From the NCBI GenBank assembly GCA_024280115.1, contig JAJRQT010000071.1, positions 62,001 to 126,000 on the forward strand: a stretch of 64,000 nt of DNA. Direction: 5' to 3'. The first letter of the stretch is position 1; each line of letters begins with the position of its first letter. The notes below the pieces were generated by a model. The model saw only the letters and a list, made by a program, of their open reading frames with translations, did no database searches and had not been told where the DNA came from. The stretch comes from Bacteroidota bacterium (GTDB lineage Bacteria; Bacteroidota; Bacteroidia; Cytophagales; Cyclobacteriaceae). This document shows positions 47,943 to 57,110 of the stretch, in pieces. Both the position numbers and the translations under genes were made by a program.

Positions 47943-50078
47943 TTACTGAAGTCTGTATATTGCCGGGCTCGACCAAACCCAATTTTCAGTTTTAAATTTC
48001 CAGGATTCTCTACCGGTAGTTACATCTACACTATACAAGAAACCGTCATTGGAACCAAAAAACACCTTGCCATCCGATACTGCGGGACGAGAAGCTATCG
48101 AACCCCCGGTTTTAAATTTCCAGATTGTATTCCCGTTAGCGATATCAAGACAATACAGATAATCATCCCAACTGCCAAATATTACCTTGCCTTTAAATAC
48201 AATTGAGCCCGAGGAAACAATACCTCCTGTTTTAAAATTCCATACCTCCTTGCCTGTATTGATATTGACGCAATACAAGTACTGGTCAGCGGAGCCAAAT
48301 AAAATAAGATCATCGGATATTGCAGGTTGTGAAGATATCAAATAATTAGTTTTAAATTTCCAATCCAGTTCACCGGTTTTAATATCCAAACAATAAAGGT
48401 TGCCATCCTTTGATCCAAAAAATACTTTGCCCTTAGAAACAGAGGGGCTCGATGATATGCGATCATCAGTTTTGAATTTCCATATTTGTTCCCCGGAATT
48501 GAGATTGACACAATACAAATGATTATCCTTTGACCCAAAAAATACTTTCCCGTCTGTTATAGAAGGACTGGAACTCACCCAATCCTCCGTTTTAAATTTC
48601 CATAGTTCCAACCCTGTACCTATATCCAAACAATATAGATAATGGTCAGTTGAACCAAATACTACTTTATTACCAAATGCAGATGGGCTGGAATGTATAC
48701 CTCCTCCTGATTTAAATTTCCAAAGCTGCTTTCCACTCACAATATCAATACAATACATGTAATTGTCCCTTGACCCAAAAAGAAGCTTTTTGTTCGATAT
48801 ATATGGATTGGACGAGACAGCTCCACCAGTTTTAAAACTCCAAAGATGTCGACCGGAATTGTTATCCACACAATACAATTGATTGTCCCAACTGCCGAAG
48901 AATATTTTGTCATTTACTATCAGTGCTTTAGAAGACACTTCAGCGGCTGCTTTATATTCCCATATTATCTTACCATCCCGGATGTCAGCACAATACAGTT
49001 TTCGATCTGCCGACCCAAAAAATACTTTCCCATTAGCTATCTCCGGAGATGAGCGGACCCAACCTTCTGTTCTCAATTTCCATATCTCAGCGCCTGTTTT
49101 AATATCTAAACAATACAAATGTTTATCTTTTGATCCAAAAAAAACACGTCCGTCAGACACGGTGGGACTTGACCAAACCCATCCCAATGTTCTGAATTTC
49201 CATATTTGTCCACCGGTTTTGATATCGAGGCAATACATGTATTCATCCTTTGACCCAAAAAATACTTTTCCATCAGAGATGTATGGGGACGAATAAATCC
49301 AGCCACCTGTCTTAAATTTCCATAATTGACTGCCGGAGTTTACATCCACGCAATATAGATGGTCATCCTTTGAGCCCATGAAGACCTTTCCGTCAGATAC
49401 GGAAAGACTTGAATGAACCCAATCTAATGTTTTTAATTTCCAAATTTCTTTACCAGTGTCTATGTTCAGACAGTATAAGTTCTCGTCTTTTGATGTAAAA
49501 AATACCTTCTCTCCAGCTATTACCGGATTCGAATACACCCACCCTTCAGTTTTAAAATTCCATAACTCACGACCTGTGGCGAGGTCCAAACAATACAAAA
49601 ATTCGTCTTTAGAACCAATGAATACCTTGCCATCATGTATTGACGGGCTGGAATAAACCCAATCTCCTGTTTTGAACTTCCATATTTCGGAGCCATTATT
49701 GATGTCAATACAATAAAGAAAATTGTCAGAGGAGCCAAAAACGACTTTGCCATTAAATATGGCCGGAGTGGAGTTGATCCATCCACCCGTCTTAAATCTC
49801 CAAATTTCCATGCCTGAGGTGATATTCACGGAATGGAAAAATTTGTCGTATGACCCGAACAATATCTGACCTTCATTTAATGATTGTGGTGTTTCATCGC
49901 TATAATTTTTTTGATTTAGCCGGTCCTGTTGCGATAACAAAGAATCTGTAAGACTAAACTCTACGATTTGGTTGTAGCTATCAAAACCAAGGTTTAGATG
50001 ATTTGAAATTGATAAACACCCAATCGAGATAAAAAAATAGATTAATTTTATGTAACAAATTACTCCAAAGAATAACAT
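47943..50078 (-). CDS. PQQ-type beta-propeller protein with 16 exact 40-residue blades
   Basis: 711 residues from the first ATG (50076-50078); an upstream TTG would add ten residues. After an N-terminal hydrophobic segment (about 1-22) it is made almost wholly of sixteen 40-residue repeats of the form GKVFFGSKDxxLYCLDxxTGxxxWKFKTxxW, the PQQ_2/YncE-like blade. Real quinoprotein enzymes have catalytic insertions that are absent, so a structural or binding role is likelier. Sixteen blades could make two eight-bladed propellers. It may be a lipoprotein (SIGC), but the lipobox is weak. Confidence 0.85.
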   Translation of the reverse strand: MLFFGVICYIKLIYFFISIGCLSISNHLNLGFDSYNQIVEFSLTDSLLSQQDRLNQKNYSDETPQSLNEGQILFGSYDKFFHSVNITSGMEIWRFKTGGWINSTPAIFNGKVVFGSSDNFLYCIDINNGSEIWKFKTGDWVYSSPSIHDGKVFIGSKDEFLYCLDLATGRELWNFKTEGWVYSNPVIAGEKVFFTSKDENLYCLNIDTGKEIWKLKTLDWVHSSLSVSDGKVFMGSKDDHLYCVDVNSGSQLWKFKTGGWIYSSPYISDGKVFFGSKDEYMYCLDIKTGGQIWKFRTLGWVWSSPTVSDGRVFFGSKDKHLYCLDIKTGAEIWKLRTEGWVRSSPEIANGKVFFGSADRKLYCADIRDGKIIWEYKAAAEVSSKALIVNDKIFFGSWDNQLYCVDNNSGRHLWSFKTGGAVSSNPYISNKKLLFGSRDNYMYCIDIVSGKQLWKFKSGGGIHSSPSAFGNKVVFGSTDHYLYCLDIGTGLELWKFKTEDWVSSSPSITDGKVFFGSKDNHLYCVNLNSGEQIWKFKTDDRISSSPSVSKGKVFFGSKDGNLYCLDIKTGELDWKFKTNYLISSQPAISDDLILFGSADQYLYCVNINTGKEVWNFKTGGIVSSGSIVFKGKVIFGSWDDYLYCLDIANGNTIWKFKTGGSIASRPAVSDGKVFFGSNDGFLYSVDVTTGRESWKFKTENWVWSSPAIYRLQ
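47953..49872. repeat. Sixteen tandem 120-bp coding repeats
   Basis: The period is exactly 120 bp with no insertion or deletion through 1,920 bp. The DNA copies diverge at many synonymous sites while motifs such as FGS-D and YC-D and WKF-T remain, showing selection on the protein rather than recent slippage. Confidence 0.9.
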
Positions 50079-50546
50079 TTCAATTATTGTTAATGTAATC
50101 AATAACAATTAGCACCAGGTGGCAATCATTAAGTAATGTTTATGAAAATCACGATTTCCCTATCACAAAAGTAAAGTGCATTTCCCTCCATAAAAAATAA
50201 CTTTTTTATTTTTCACTTTGCAGCTTTCCTTATCAATTGAATAATTTAGCCGTGGCATTATACTCCCTCTAAATAAATACAATCTGAGAACATCATTGTG
50301 TAATCATGAGAATAGCCAATACATTGTAATTCTACCGCAGCAGAATTAAAATATACTCATATTATTCCTTGGAAAATTATACATTGATAACGAACTTAGC
50401 TTAACCAAATATAAAAACAAATCATGGTGTATTATACTGAATTTCAACTTAACTGATTTTTTTTGTTTAATCGAATTTCAACATTGTATTATTTATTTGG
50501 TTATACTTAATTATTATATTTTTTATTAATCTTTTCAGCCAGCCTT
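50079..50546. other. Divergent intergenic region
   Basis: 468 AT-rich bases between the propeller and pentahaem cytochrome genes. A TACTTTTG -7-like element lies at 50166-50173 on the minus strand, 88 bp before the propeller start, without a clear -33 box. No Crp/Fnr dyad and no repeat were seen. Confidence 0.4.
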
Positions 50547-51215
50547 ATGAAAGTTTTTAAATATTTTTTTACTGTCCCGCTGTTAGCTTTCTTTTCTTTA
50601 AACACGTATGGTCAGGGTTTATCGAATAGCCACCACGATTTTACAGGAGCTGCCTGGAGTGGAAATGAAGCTTGCAAACCGTGTCACACACCTCATAATG
50701 CCAATATGGAGGTGCCAAACTCTCCCTTGTGGAACCATCAAGTTACGAATGCCTCTTTTCAGGTTTATTCAAGTTCAACGCTAAATAGCTTTCCCAGTCA
50801 GCCGGCTGGTCATTCAAAACTATGTTTTTCATGTCATGACGGAACCGTTGCTGTCGAAAACCATAGTGGTAATACAGATGGAACCCGTTATGTTTCATTT
50901 GGTAATCTAACGACTGATTTGAGAGATGATCATCCTATATCTTTTGAATACAGTACAACACTTGCTACGGTTGATGGAGGCCTGCATGATCCAAAAATTA
51001 CGCCATCTGGACTGGGAGGGACCATTGAAGAAGACCTTCTTGAAAATGGATACATGCAATGCACCTCCTGCCATGATGTTCATATTGGTAGAAATACACA
51101 GGGGTGCACCGGTTGTCATCAGGTTGGTGGGGGCGGCGGTATGACCACCGTTTCACTTTCAATATGGAAGTCAAACCAGGGAAGCGCATTATGCTTAACA
51201 TGTCATAATAAATGA
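50547..51215 (+). CDS. Small pentahaem cytochrome c
   Basis: 222 residues with signal ending LNTYGQ. Motifs CKPCHTPH, CFSCHDG, CTSCHDVH, CTGCHQ and CLTCHNK. It is the same family as the proteins at 45139 and 38652 and carries an extra Gly-rich segment (VGGGGGM) after motif four, the site that is CSTCP in the 38652 protein. It is divergent from the PQQ propeller gene. The only plus-strand cytochrome in the cluster. Confidence 0.93.
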   Translation: MKVFKYFFTVPLLAFFSLNTYGQGLSNSHHDFTGAAWSGNEACKPCHTPHNANMEVPNSPLWNHQVTNASFQVYSSSTLNSFPSQPAGHSKLCFSCHDGTVAVENHSGNTDGTRYVSFGNLTTDLRDDHPISFEYSTTLATVDGGLHDPKITPSGLGGTIEEDLLENGYMQCTSCHDVHIGRNTQGCTGCHQVGGGGGMTTVSLSIWKSNQGSALCLTCHNK

Positions 51216-51821
51216 CAGTTGATCGAAGATATTTTTATATGGGTACAATGTCTTTATATTTCGGACTTTCAGCCCTTACATTAAATTTAATTTGAATACT
51301 CCGGGCTTCGATTCTCTTCGCCCGCAGCTAATACCTTTAATCCTTTCAGGATTTAAAAAATAGTTCCAAAACTCAGAATAAGATTAAGGGATCAACCTTA
51401 AAACCTAGGGGAAACAACATAAGATATTACCATTGAATCATGTCCAACTATTCCTGGATGTTGATTTATTAAAGATCAATTTTAATATAAACGGCGGGCG
51501 GGTATTTCCAAAATCAGTGTGGGGCAGGACAGGAAGTGGGTAGGCCGGCATTTAAAATGTTCGTTCAATTAGCCATATCCTTTCGAATTTCCTAGTACAG
51601 AACATTTTATGAAGGGCTGGATTGTGCGTCCTGTGCGTGTCCTGACCTTTGATTTTGGTGTCTTTTCTTTTTCGTTCTTTTTCTTTGGACCTGCCTTTGC
51701 AGGCAGGCAAGCAAAGAAAAAGGACAATACCAATCAAAAACCAATGTCAATATATCTTCCCCCCAGAAGTACCGGTTGATCCAGATTAAGCCCTTAATAA
51801 GCTAACACGCTATTCAATAAA
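51216..51821. repeat. Intergenic region with the right copy of the long inverted repeat
   Basis: 51257-51353 is the inverted partner of 47368-47464. At about 51660-51722 is a CTTTG...CTGCC...GGCAG...CAAAG element with A/T-rich ends, a widespread Bacteroidota repeat. No gene is supported. Confidence 0.7.
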
Positions 51822-54800
51822 TTATTCTTCAATTTCATCCAATACAGGAGTCTGATCTTTTACTTTATAGTCATTATACGCAGCTAAAGCACTGATTATG
51901 GCCATAATAGCCAATGCGTAGTACACAAAATCCGGTACCGGTATCGGGTCTCCTGAAGCATAAGAATGCAGTCCCGATAAATAATAATTCACGCCAAAGT
52001 AAGTCATTAAGACAGAGCTGAATCCAAACATAGACAGGAAATTAAATGAAAATGTACTCCTTAAACCGGGAACAAGTCTCATATGTAAAATAAATGAATA
52101 TACAATAATTGTGACCAGCGACCAGGTTTCTTTCGGGTCCCAGCCCCAATACCTGCCCCACGATTCATTGGCCCATATACCACCGAGAAAATTGCCGATG
52201 ATCAAAAGAATCAACCCCACTGTCAAAGACAACTCAATGATGAGTGATAGTTCCTTAAGAGTGAGATTAACGCGCTCCATATTACTTTTATTTCTAAATA
52301 TCATAATTCCCAGATTTAGAAATCCGGTCATACCACCAAGCGCTAAAAATCCATAGCTGGCAGTAATGGTGGCCACGTGAATGGTCAACCAGTAGGATTT
52401 CAGCACCGGAACAAGATTTGTGATTTCGGGATTGAGCCAACTCATATGAGCGGTAAGCAAAGTCACACCGGTTAACAATGCTGTTATGGAAAGAATTATT
52501 GGAGATTTTTTCATAAACATAAATCCGGCCAACATGGTGGCCCAGGAAATATATATCATGGATTCATAGCCATTACTCCATGGCGCATGACCGGCAACAT
52601 ACCATCGCAGCCCCAAACCAAAAGTCTGAGCTACAAAGGCAAATATCAATATGCCAATCAGCACATTTATTATGAGTTTAAATTGCAATGCAGGTTTGAA
52701 TATTTGGGCGAAGAAAAATCCAAATAACACCATGCCCAGCAACATATATACAGGAAATAATTTTTTAAAAATATTAATGTTATTATAAAAAACCTCCATG
52801 TTTACTTTAGTTTCAGAGGGGATTATTGCCGCACCTTCTTTTTTCTGATAATTTTTTATTACGTCCAGGGCTTGATTGGCTTCAGTATAGTTATTTGATT
52901 GAATTCCCTCCTTAAGTTTCACAAGATATTGCTCGAACATGGAGAGTATTAAATCTGCATCGGCCTTGTCAATCGATTTTTTATGATCTGCCGGAGAGAT
53001 CCACTTATTTTCGGGGTGATTTTGCAATGGGAAAAATTTCAGCAATGAGCCACTAAATGCCATATAGCTTACGTTTACCCTTTCATCTACATAGATCAAT
53101 TCCTTGTCAAACATATTACGCAATGCAGGTTTTTTTGCATAAGCATCGTTGATTCGGGTTTTCAATGTGTATTGTCCTTTTTCATCGAAAAAATCACTGA
53201 TGCTGGCATATTTACCAGTGATTCCCAGCATACTCTGTAATGCGGGATCGTCAACTTTGATCATTGGTTTTTTCTGCCATGTTTGCGGATCTACGATCAT
53301 ACTCAGAATCACCTGTTCCGCCGTCAAACCATGATAACTGCTTTTCTTATAAATTTTCACAAGGGTTTCATTCGCAATAGTATTCATTGGTATGATTCTC
53401 CCCTCACTTTTTTGAACAAGGAGTTTTCCAAATCGTGCGGCATGTTCTTTACTGACTACATTTGCATCCTGTGCGATCACACTCTGTCCACCAAGAAATG
53501 TGATTAAAAGTAATACCACAGAAACAAGTAATTTTTTTCGTTGATCATGAGTTTCTTTGATCTGTTGAGAAACTCTGCTGAATCTGGTTTTTTTAGTAAA
53601 AAAGGAAACAAGCAAACTCCCAAAAAGTAAAAAATATCCAAAATAAGTCACCAACGTCCCCCAATAATCATGATTTACAGATAATATGGTCCCCTTCTCA
53701 TCCTGGTCATAGGAAGACTGATAGAATCGATATCCTTTATATTCCAAAATATTATTCATGAAAATTCTGAATGGTCTTTCCACATTATTTTCCTTATCAA
53801 TAAGTGTGATTTCACTGGCAAATGAAGAAGGACTCATCGAACCGGGATAACGGTCAAGCTGAAACTCATTAAGCTTTAGAGAAAACGGAAGTACCCAATT
53901 CTGATATCCAAATTTAATTGAAGCATCAATGCCATCTATGTTAACCCGTTCCCATTTACTCCATTTCAGAAAGATATTTTTTGAAATATTCTCACCTACT
54001 ATGTTAAGTTTAGCTACTCTAATCCCATGTTGATGCCCATCATCATTCGGGTCAGGCACATAAGTTAAGGATGCTTTTTCTGAAAAATCTTTAATCATCA
54101 TATTCACCGCTGGAAATTTATATACTTGATTTTTTGCTGCAACAGAAAACTCACTGACAATCATAGATGAATCATTGACACTTTCTGATTCCATTGAACT
54201 TCTGGAAAATTTGACCGGAGATTTCATGAATAATTGTCCCTTTTTAATAATAAACCAGATGTTCTCCCGATTGGTGGTATCACCAAAACTCACCCCAAGG
54301 CCATTTAAAACAGATGATTCTCCATATTTGAGAATGGTATCATCTCGTCCTTTTTCCCCGGAAGTCACAATACTTAACATACCAACGCCCTGCTCATCTG
54401 TAACGAAGGTTTCAACTGCATTGGGCATATAGCGATCAATAGAGATACGGAATGAAGAATTATTGAAGTCGATGTTTTCATTAAACAGTTCTTTTTGTAC
54501 CGGAGATAACCATATCCTCTTACTTATATTTTCCTTCTCTGTTCCATCCTCAAGACGAATGTTAATGTAGGTATCTGAGGATAAATATAAATCAGTTGTC
54601 TGTCCCTGCCTGATGTGCATCTGCCCCTCAAATCCAATATAACGGGTTAGAGCAGCTCCGATAATTATAATCACCAAAGAAACATGAATAACCAATATGT
54701 TCAACTTACTTTTTCTGTACAATTGCCTTGTAAAAATCATGCCTGAAAAGTTGACTATCATCAACAACATAAGCGCTTCAAACCATCTTGCATTATAAAT

Positions 54801-54926
54801 GAGCATTTTGGCAGTTGTAGCATCAAAGTCGTTTTCAATAAAAGTGGCATAACCAATGGAAATTGCAAATACGACCATTAAAAGTCCCATAAAGGTTCCT
54901 GAGAATAAAAACTTAAAAAATTTCAT
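51822..54926 (-). CDS. ccsBA: Fused CcsBA cytochrome c synthetase (system II)
   Basis: 1034 residues. The N-terminal part is ResB/CcsB-like with several membrane helices and a large periplasmic domain. The C-terminal third is CcsA, with the haem-handling WWD-type motif around SWGRYWGWDPKET (about 915-927), and conserved His residues in HAPWSNGYESM and TIHVATITASYG. It brings haem across the inner membrane and ligates it to CXXCH motifs. The gene stands at the edge of the cytochrome cluster with a matching Crp/Fnr-type promoter, suggesting that haem ligation is co-regulated with its substrates. Confidence 0.93.
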   Translation of the reverse strand: MKFFKFLFSGTFMGLLMVVFAISIGYATFIENDFDATTAKMLIYNARWFEALMLLMIVNFSGMIFTRQLYRKSKLNILVIHVSLVIIIIGAALTRYIGFEGQMHIRQGQTTDLYLSSDTYINIRLEDGTEKENISKRIWLSPVQKELFNENIDFNNSSFRISIDRYMPNAVETFVTDEQGVGMLSIVTSGEKGRDDTILKYGESSVLNGLGVSFGDTTNRENIWFIIKKGQLFMKSPVKFSRSSMESESVNDSSMIVSEFSVAAKNQVYKFPAVNMMIKDFSEKASLTYVPDPNDDGHQHGIRVAKLNIVGENISKNIFLKWSKWERVNIDGIDASIKFGYQNWVLPFSLKLNEFQLDRYPGSMSPSSFASEITLIDKENNVERPFRIFMNNILEYKGYRFYQSSYDQDEKGTILSVNHDYWGTLVTYFGYFLLFGSLLVSFFTKKTRFSRVSQQIKETHDQRKKLLVSVVLLLITFLGGQSVIAQDANVVSKEHAARFGKLLVQKSEGRIIPMNTIANETLVKIYKKSSYHGLTAEQVILSMIVDPQTWQKKPMIKVDDPALQSMLGITGKYASISDFFDEKGQYTLKTRINDAYAKKPALRNMFDKELIYVDERVNVSYMAFSGSLLKFFPLQNHPENKWISPADHKKSIDKADADLILSMFEQYLVKLKEGIQSNNYTEANQALDVIKNYQKKEGAAIIPSETKVNMEVFYNNINIFKKLFPVYMLLGMVLFGFFFAQIFKPALQFKLIINVLIGILIFAFVAQTFGLGLRWYVAGHAPWSNGYESMIYISWATMLAGFMFMKKSPIILSITALLTGVTLLTAHMSWLNPEITNLVPVLKSYWLTIHVATITASYGFLALGGMTGFLNLGIMIFRNKSNMERVNLTLKELSLIIELSLTVGLILLIIGNFLGGIWANESWGRYWGWDPKETWSLVTIIVYSFILHMRLVPGLRSTFSFNFLSMFGFSSVLMTYFGVNYYLSGLHSYASGDPIPVPDFVYYALAIMAIISALAAYNDYKVKDQTPVLDEIEE

Positions 54927-55018
54927 ACTGTTAAAATTTGTTTAAAATGTTGATTCTTTACACTAGTTTGAAAAAAGTTCCAGATACTATTATTTCTTAC
55001 AATTTGAGGTTGATGAGG

Positions 55019-55079
55019 CAAAATAAATCAAATTAATTTAACAAAACTATGATAAATGTTAGATTGTGATGAATGTTAC
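55019..55079 (-). promoter_or_regulatory. Crp/Fnr-type promoter of ccsBA
   Basis: TGATAAATGTTA (55050-55061) is an imperfect TGAT-N4-ATCA dyad, centre 36.5 bp from the final G of TTATTTTG (55019-55026, minus strand). A second, CRP-like TGTGATGAATGTTACA sequence follows at 55065-55080. The blocks CAAAATAAATCAA and AAACTATGATA match the OB-fold gene promoter at the same offsets. Confidence 0.6.
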
Positions 55080-55308
55080 ATATTGAATATGGAATTTTTG
55101 ATTTTTTTTAATTTGAACGGTTAATCTAAAAGGTTAATACCAGTTATTTCATCCTTTTATAACTATTATAATTTCAACCCTACAGAACTATTTTGAATTC
55201 CACAAATTTTATCGACAAATATGTTATTATTTATTTATAAAAGAGTCGCTACACATCATATGCTTGTTAGAAACTAAAAAGTATAAATTATAAGAAAAGA
55301 TTTATAAA

Positions 55309-55464
55309 AGAGGTTGTCCCAAATGTCTTTTAATTATCTCAAAGTATTTCTAAGTTATTTTATTTCTTCTATAACTGAATCCCCAAGCTTCTCAAAAAGG
55401 GCACAAACACATAAAGAATTGCTTACTTCAAATCGCTTATTATTAGACATTTGAGGCAAACTCT
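55309..55464. mobile_element. Possible MITE or IS remnant with 20-bp inverted ends
   Basis: The ends 55309-55328 (AGAGGTTGTCCCAAATGTCT) and 55445-55464 are inverted repeats with 17 of 20 matches. The GAGGTTGTCCCAAA start resembles the termini of some IS1182-type elements. No transposase and no clear target duplication were found. Confidence 0.4.
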
Positions 55465-55508
55465 CACCTACTGAAATTAAAAAATATTCAAGGCTCTGGC
55501 CCTCAATG

Positions 55509-55892
55509 TTAAGATGACTTTTTAAAGCTTAGTCTATATAACACCTCCTTTAGACTCCGGCATGCTCTGAATCGGATCACGGACCTGGTGATATTTTTAG
55601 AATTCACATCATCCGGCGAGAGATTTCCTTCACTATTAAGCGTCATATAAAAAATGCCCAGATCGCCAATATTTAGTGAACGCCCTTCCTGTATATTTTT
55701 TTTTATAAGATAGCTCAATGTTTGTAATACATTGTAAGTGTCTCCAATACTTACTGTACTAATGTCCGTAATCTCTTTCAATAATTGATTGTAATTAATC
55801 TCATAACGATCGGTGATTTCAGCATAATACTTAACTGGCAGGTTTGAATCCCTTGGATCTTTTCGCTGCACTACATGATATTTAACAGCCAT
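55509..55892 (-). CDS. HU-related DNA-binding protein (Bacteroidota type)
   Basis: 127 residues from the ATG at 55890-55892; the longer frame adds an unlikely 32-residue extension. The sequence VKYHVVQRKDPRD...VKYYA and NIGDLGIFYMTLNSEG...ITRSVIRFRA fits the HU-related histone-like family (TIGR01201) common in this phylum. HU folds bind and bend DNA; many copies exist per genome and roles differ. It is unrelated by visible operon structure to the cytochrome genes beside it. Confidence 0.82.
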   Translation of the reverse strand: MAVKYHVVQRKDPRDSNLPVKYYAEITDRYEINYNQLLKEITDISTVSIGDTYNVLQTLSYLIKKNIQEGRSLNIGDLGIFYMTLNSEGNLSPDDVNSKNITRSVIRFRACRSLKEVLYRLSFKKSS

Positions 55893-56623
55893 TTTGATAT
55901 ATTTTTTAGTAATACAAAAGATTAATTGCTTCAAAGCAGATACTAAAGGAATTCCAATTATTGTCGTGGCAATTATTTTGCCAAACAATAAGCTGAAATG
56001 TTAAAAAATATTAATTAGGCTATTAATTGTTGATATGACATTAACCAGATTATTCATTTGAACAGGCCAAATAATTCCAGCAAATAAATTTCTTCAATAA
56101 ATCATAACTCAAACCCCAAGCCATATGGTGATAACTAAAAAGTAACATTGGTCAGAACCATATTGAGAAATCGGTCAGAATCTAAGTGATTGTTTGGTCA
56201 TGACCATTACAATTGTCAGAACCTAAGCTGTTACAGTCTGTGGTCTGGTCCAGCAAGCTAGTACGAACAGGACCTCATATATTGTGCGGTATGGTCCGGA
56301 AAGGAGCTTCAAACCATACCAGTAGAGCAATATGGTCAGTAGTATAATATTAGTAAACATCAGACCAAACCACTTAAAATAAACTGCCAAAAATAATGTT
56401 TGGATTAATGGTCTGTGCGACACAGTCCATGGGTTTAATATGCTTTTTGTCAGTGTTTGGTTATAGGTGGGGGCGATTAACTCCAATTCAAGCCTGTAAT
56501 AGTGAGTCTTCCTGAATTTATTTCAGCATTATCCATGACCAAAATGAGCCGTTTTATTGTTGGAGTTTAAAATGAGGCATATCATAGATTTATCATATGC
56601 CTCAATAAAATTTGCCCCAATTA
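55893..56623. repeat. Intergenic region with GGTCTGTG hairpin and short repeats
   Basis: 731 bp. ATGGTCTGTG / CACAGTCCAT (56408-56430, one mismatch) belongs to the 25373 and 47170 hairpin family. Short repeats TCAGAAYCTAAG occur twice near 56175 and 56216. An 87-codon minus-strand frame (56223-56486) runs through the hairpin and is rejected as a gene. Confidence 0.6.
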
Positions 56624-57043
56624 TTACTCTTTCAGTGATCGTAAAAAAGTAATGACCATCCAACGTTCCTCCTCATCCTTAATCTTTTTTTCGAATGAAG
56701 GCATATCATCTCGTCCGTTTGTTGTTTTGTAAAACAATTCACCATCCGACTGCTCTTGAAATTCAGAAGTAGTAAAATCACCGCTTGGTGTGTCAAGTTC
56801 TGCGGCTTTTGGTCCGTCTCCTAATCCGGTTTTCCCGTGGCAGGATTTGCAATGCTTGGCATACAACTCGGCGCCTATTTCCATGGCCTCATCTTCATCA
56901 GTTACCGTGTTTTCCATTTTTTTATACTTATCAGGGACCTCCCAATCATCCTGATAATTTACAATTGGCTTAAATGCAAAAAGTGCAAAGGCCACAAACG
57001 CTATCATAAACAGCGAAACATTAAGGATTTTTCTTTCTTTCAT
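56624..57043 (-). CDS. Membrane-anchored monohaem cytochrome c
   Basis: 139 residues. One N-terminal transmembrane helix (about 8-26) serves as anchor. The single CKSCH motif (about 65-69) and the distal Met in RDDMPSF (about 111-117) are the two axial ligands of a class I cytochrome c. It is last in the NrfD/ferredoxin operon, 67 bp after the exported anchor protein, a place like that of ActE in alternative complex III. It would pass electrons to or from periplasmic carriers. Confidence 0.9.
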   Translation of the reverse strand: MKERKILNVSLFMIAFVAFALFAFKPIVNYQDDWEVPDKYKKMENTVTDEDEAMEIGAELYAKHCKSCHGKTGLGDGPKAAELDTPSGDFTTSEFQEQSDGELFYKTTNGRDDMPSFEKKIKDEEERWMVITFLRSLKE

Positions 57044-57110
57044 AATTCAAATTTTTTAGTGAAAAATTATTATTAAAATTTATTACCTATACAGTAATTT
57101 TTATACTTAT

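Larger units (their letters stand above)
54927..55508. other. Intergenic region upstream of ccsBA
   Basis: 582 bp. It holds the ccsBA promoter (55019-55079) and a MITE-like element (55309-55464). A 31-codon frame on the minus strand (55355-55450) is inside the latter and is not supported as a gene. Confidence 0.5.

Noticed and set aside
48883-49296. 137-codon plus-strand frame within the propeller repeats
   Set aside because: It is antisense to a strong gene, and its own repeats merely mirror the 40-residue blades.
47953-49872. Regular 120-bp repeats as a CRISPR-like or satellite array
   Set aside because: The repeats are coding, have no spacers, and match PQQ-type blades in one continuous frame.
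47943-50078. PQQ-dependent dehydrogenase
   Set aside because: Only propeller blades are present; catalytic insertions and the usual disulphide and metal-ligand motifs are absent.
51552-51737. 61-codon minus-strand frame rich in Lys and Arg
   Set aside because: It covers a common CTGCC/GGCAGG intergenic repeat; composition explains the protein.
55355-55450. 31-codon minus-strand frame behind the HU-related gene
   Set aside because: Too short and inside an MITE-like element; no independent support.
56223-56486. 87-codon minus-strand frame with hydrophobic segments
   Set aside because: It runs through a dispersed GGTCTGTG hairpin and has no family pattern; hydrophobicity follows from AT-rich sequence.
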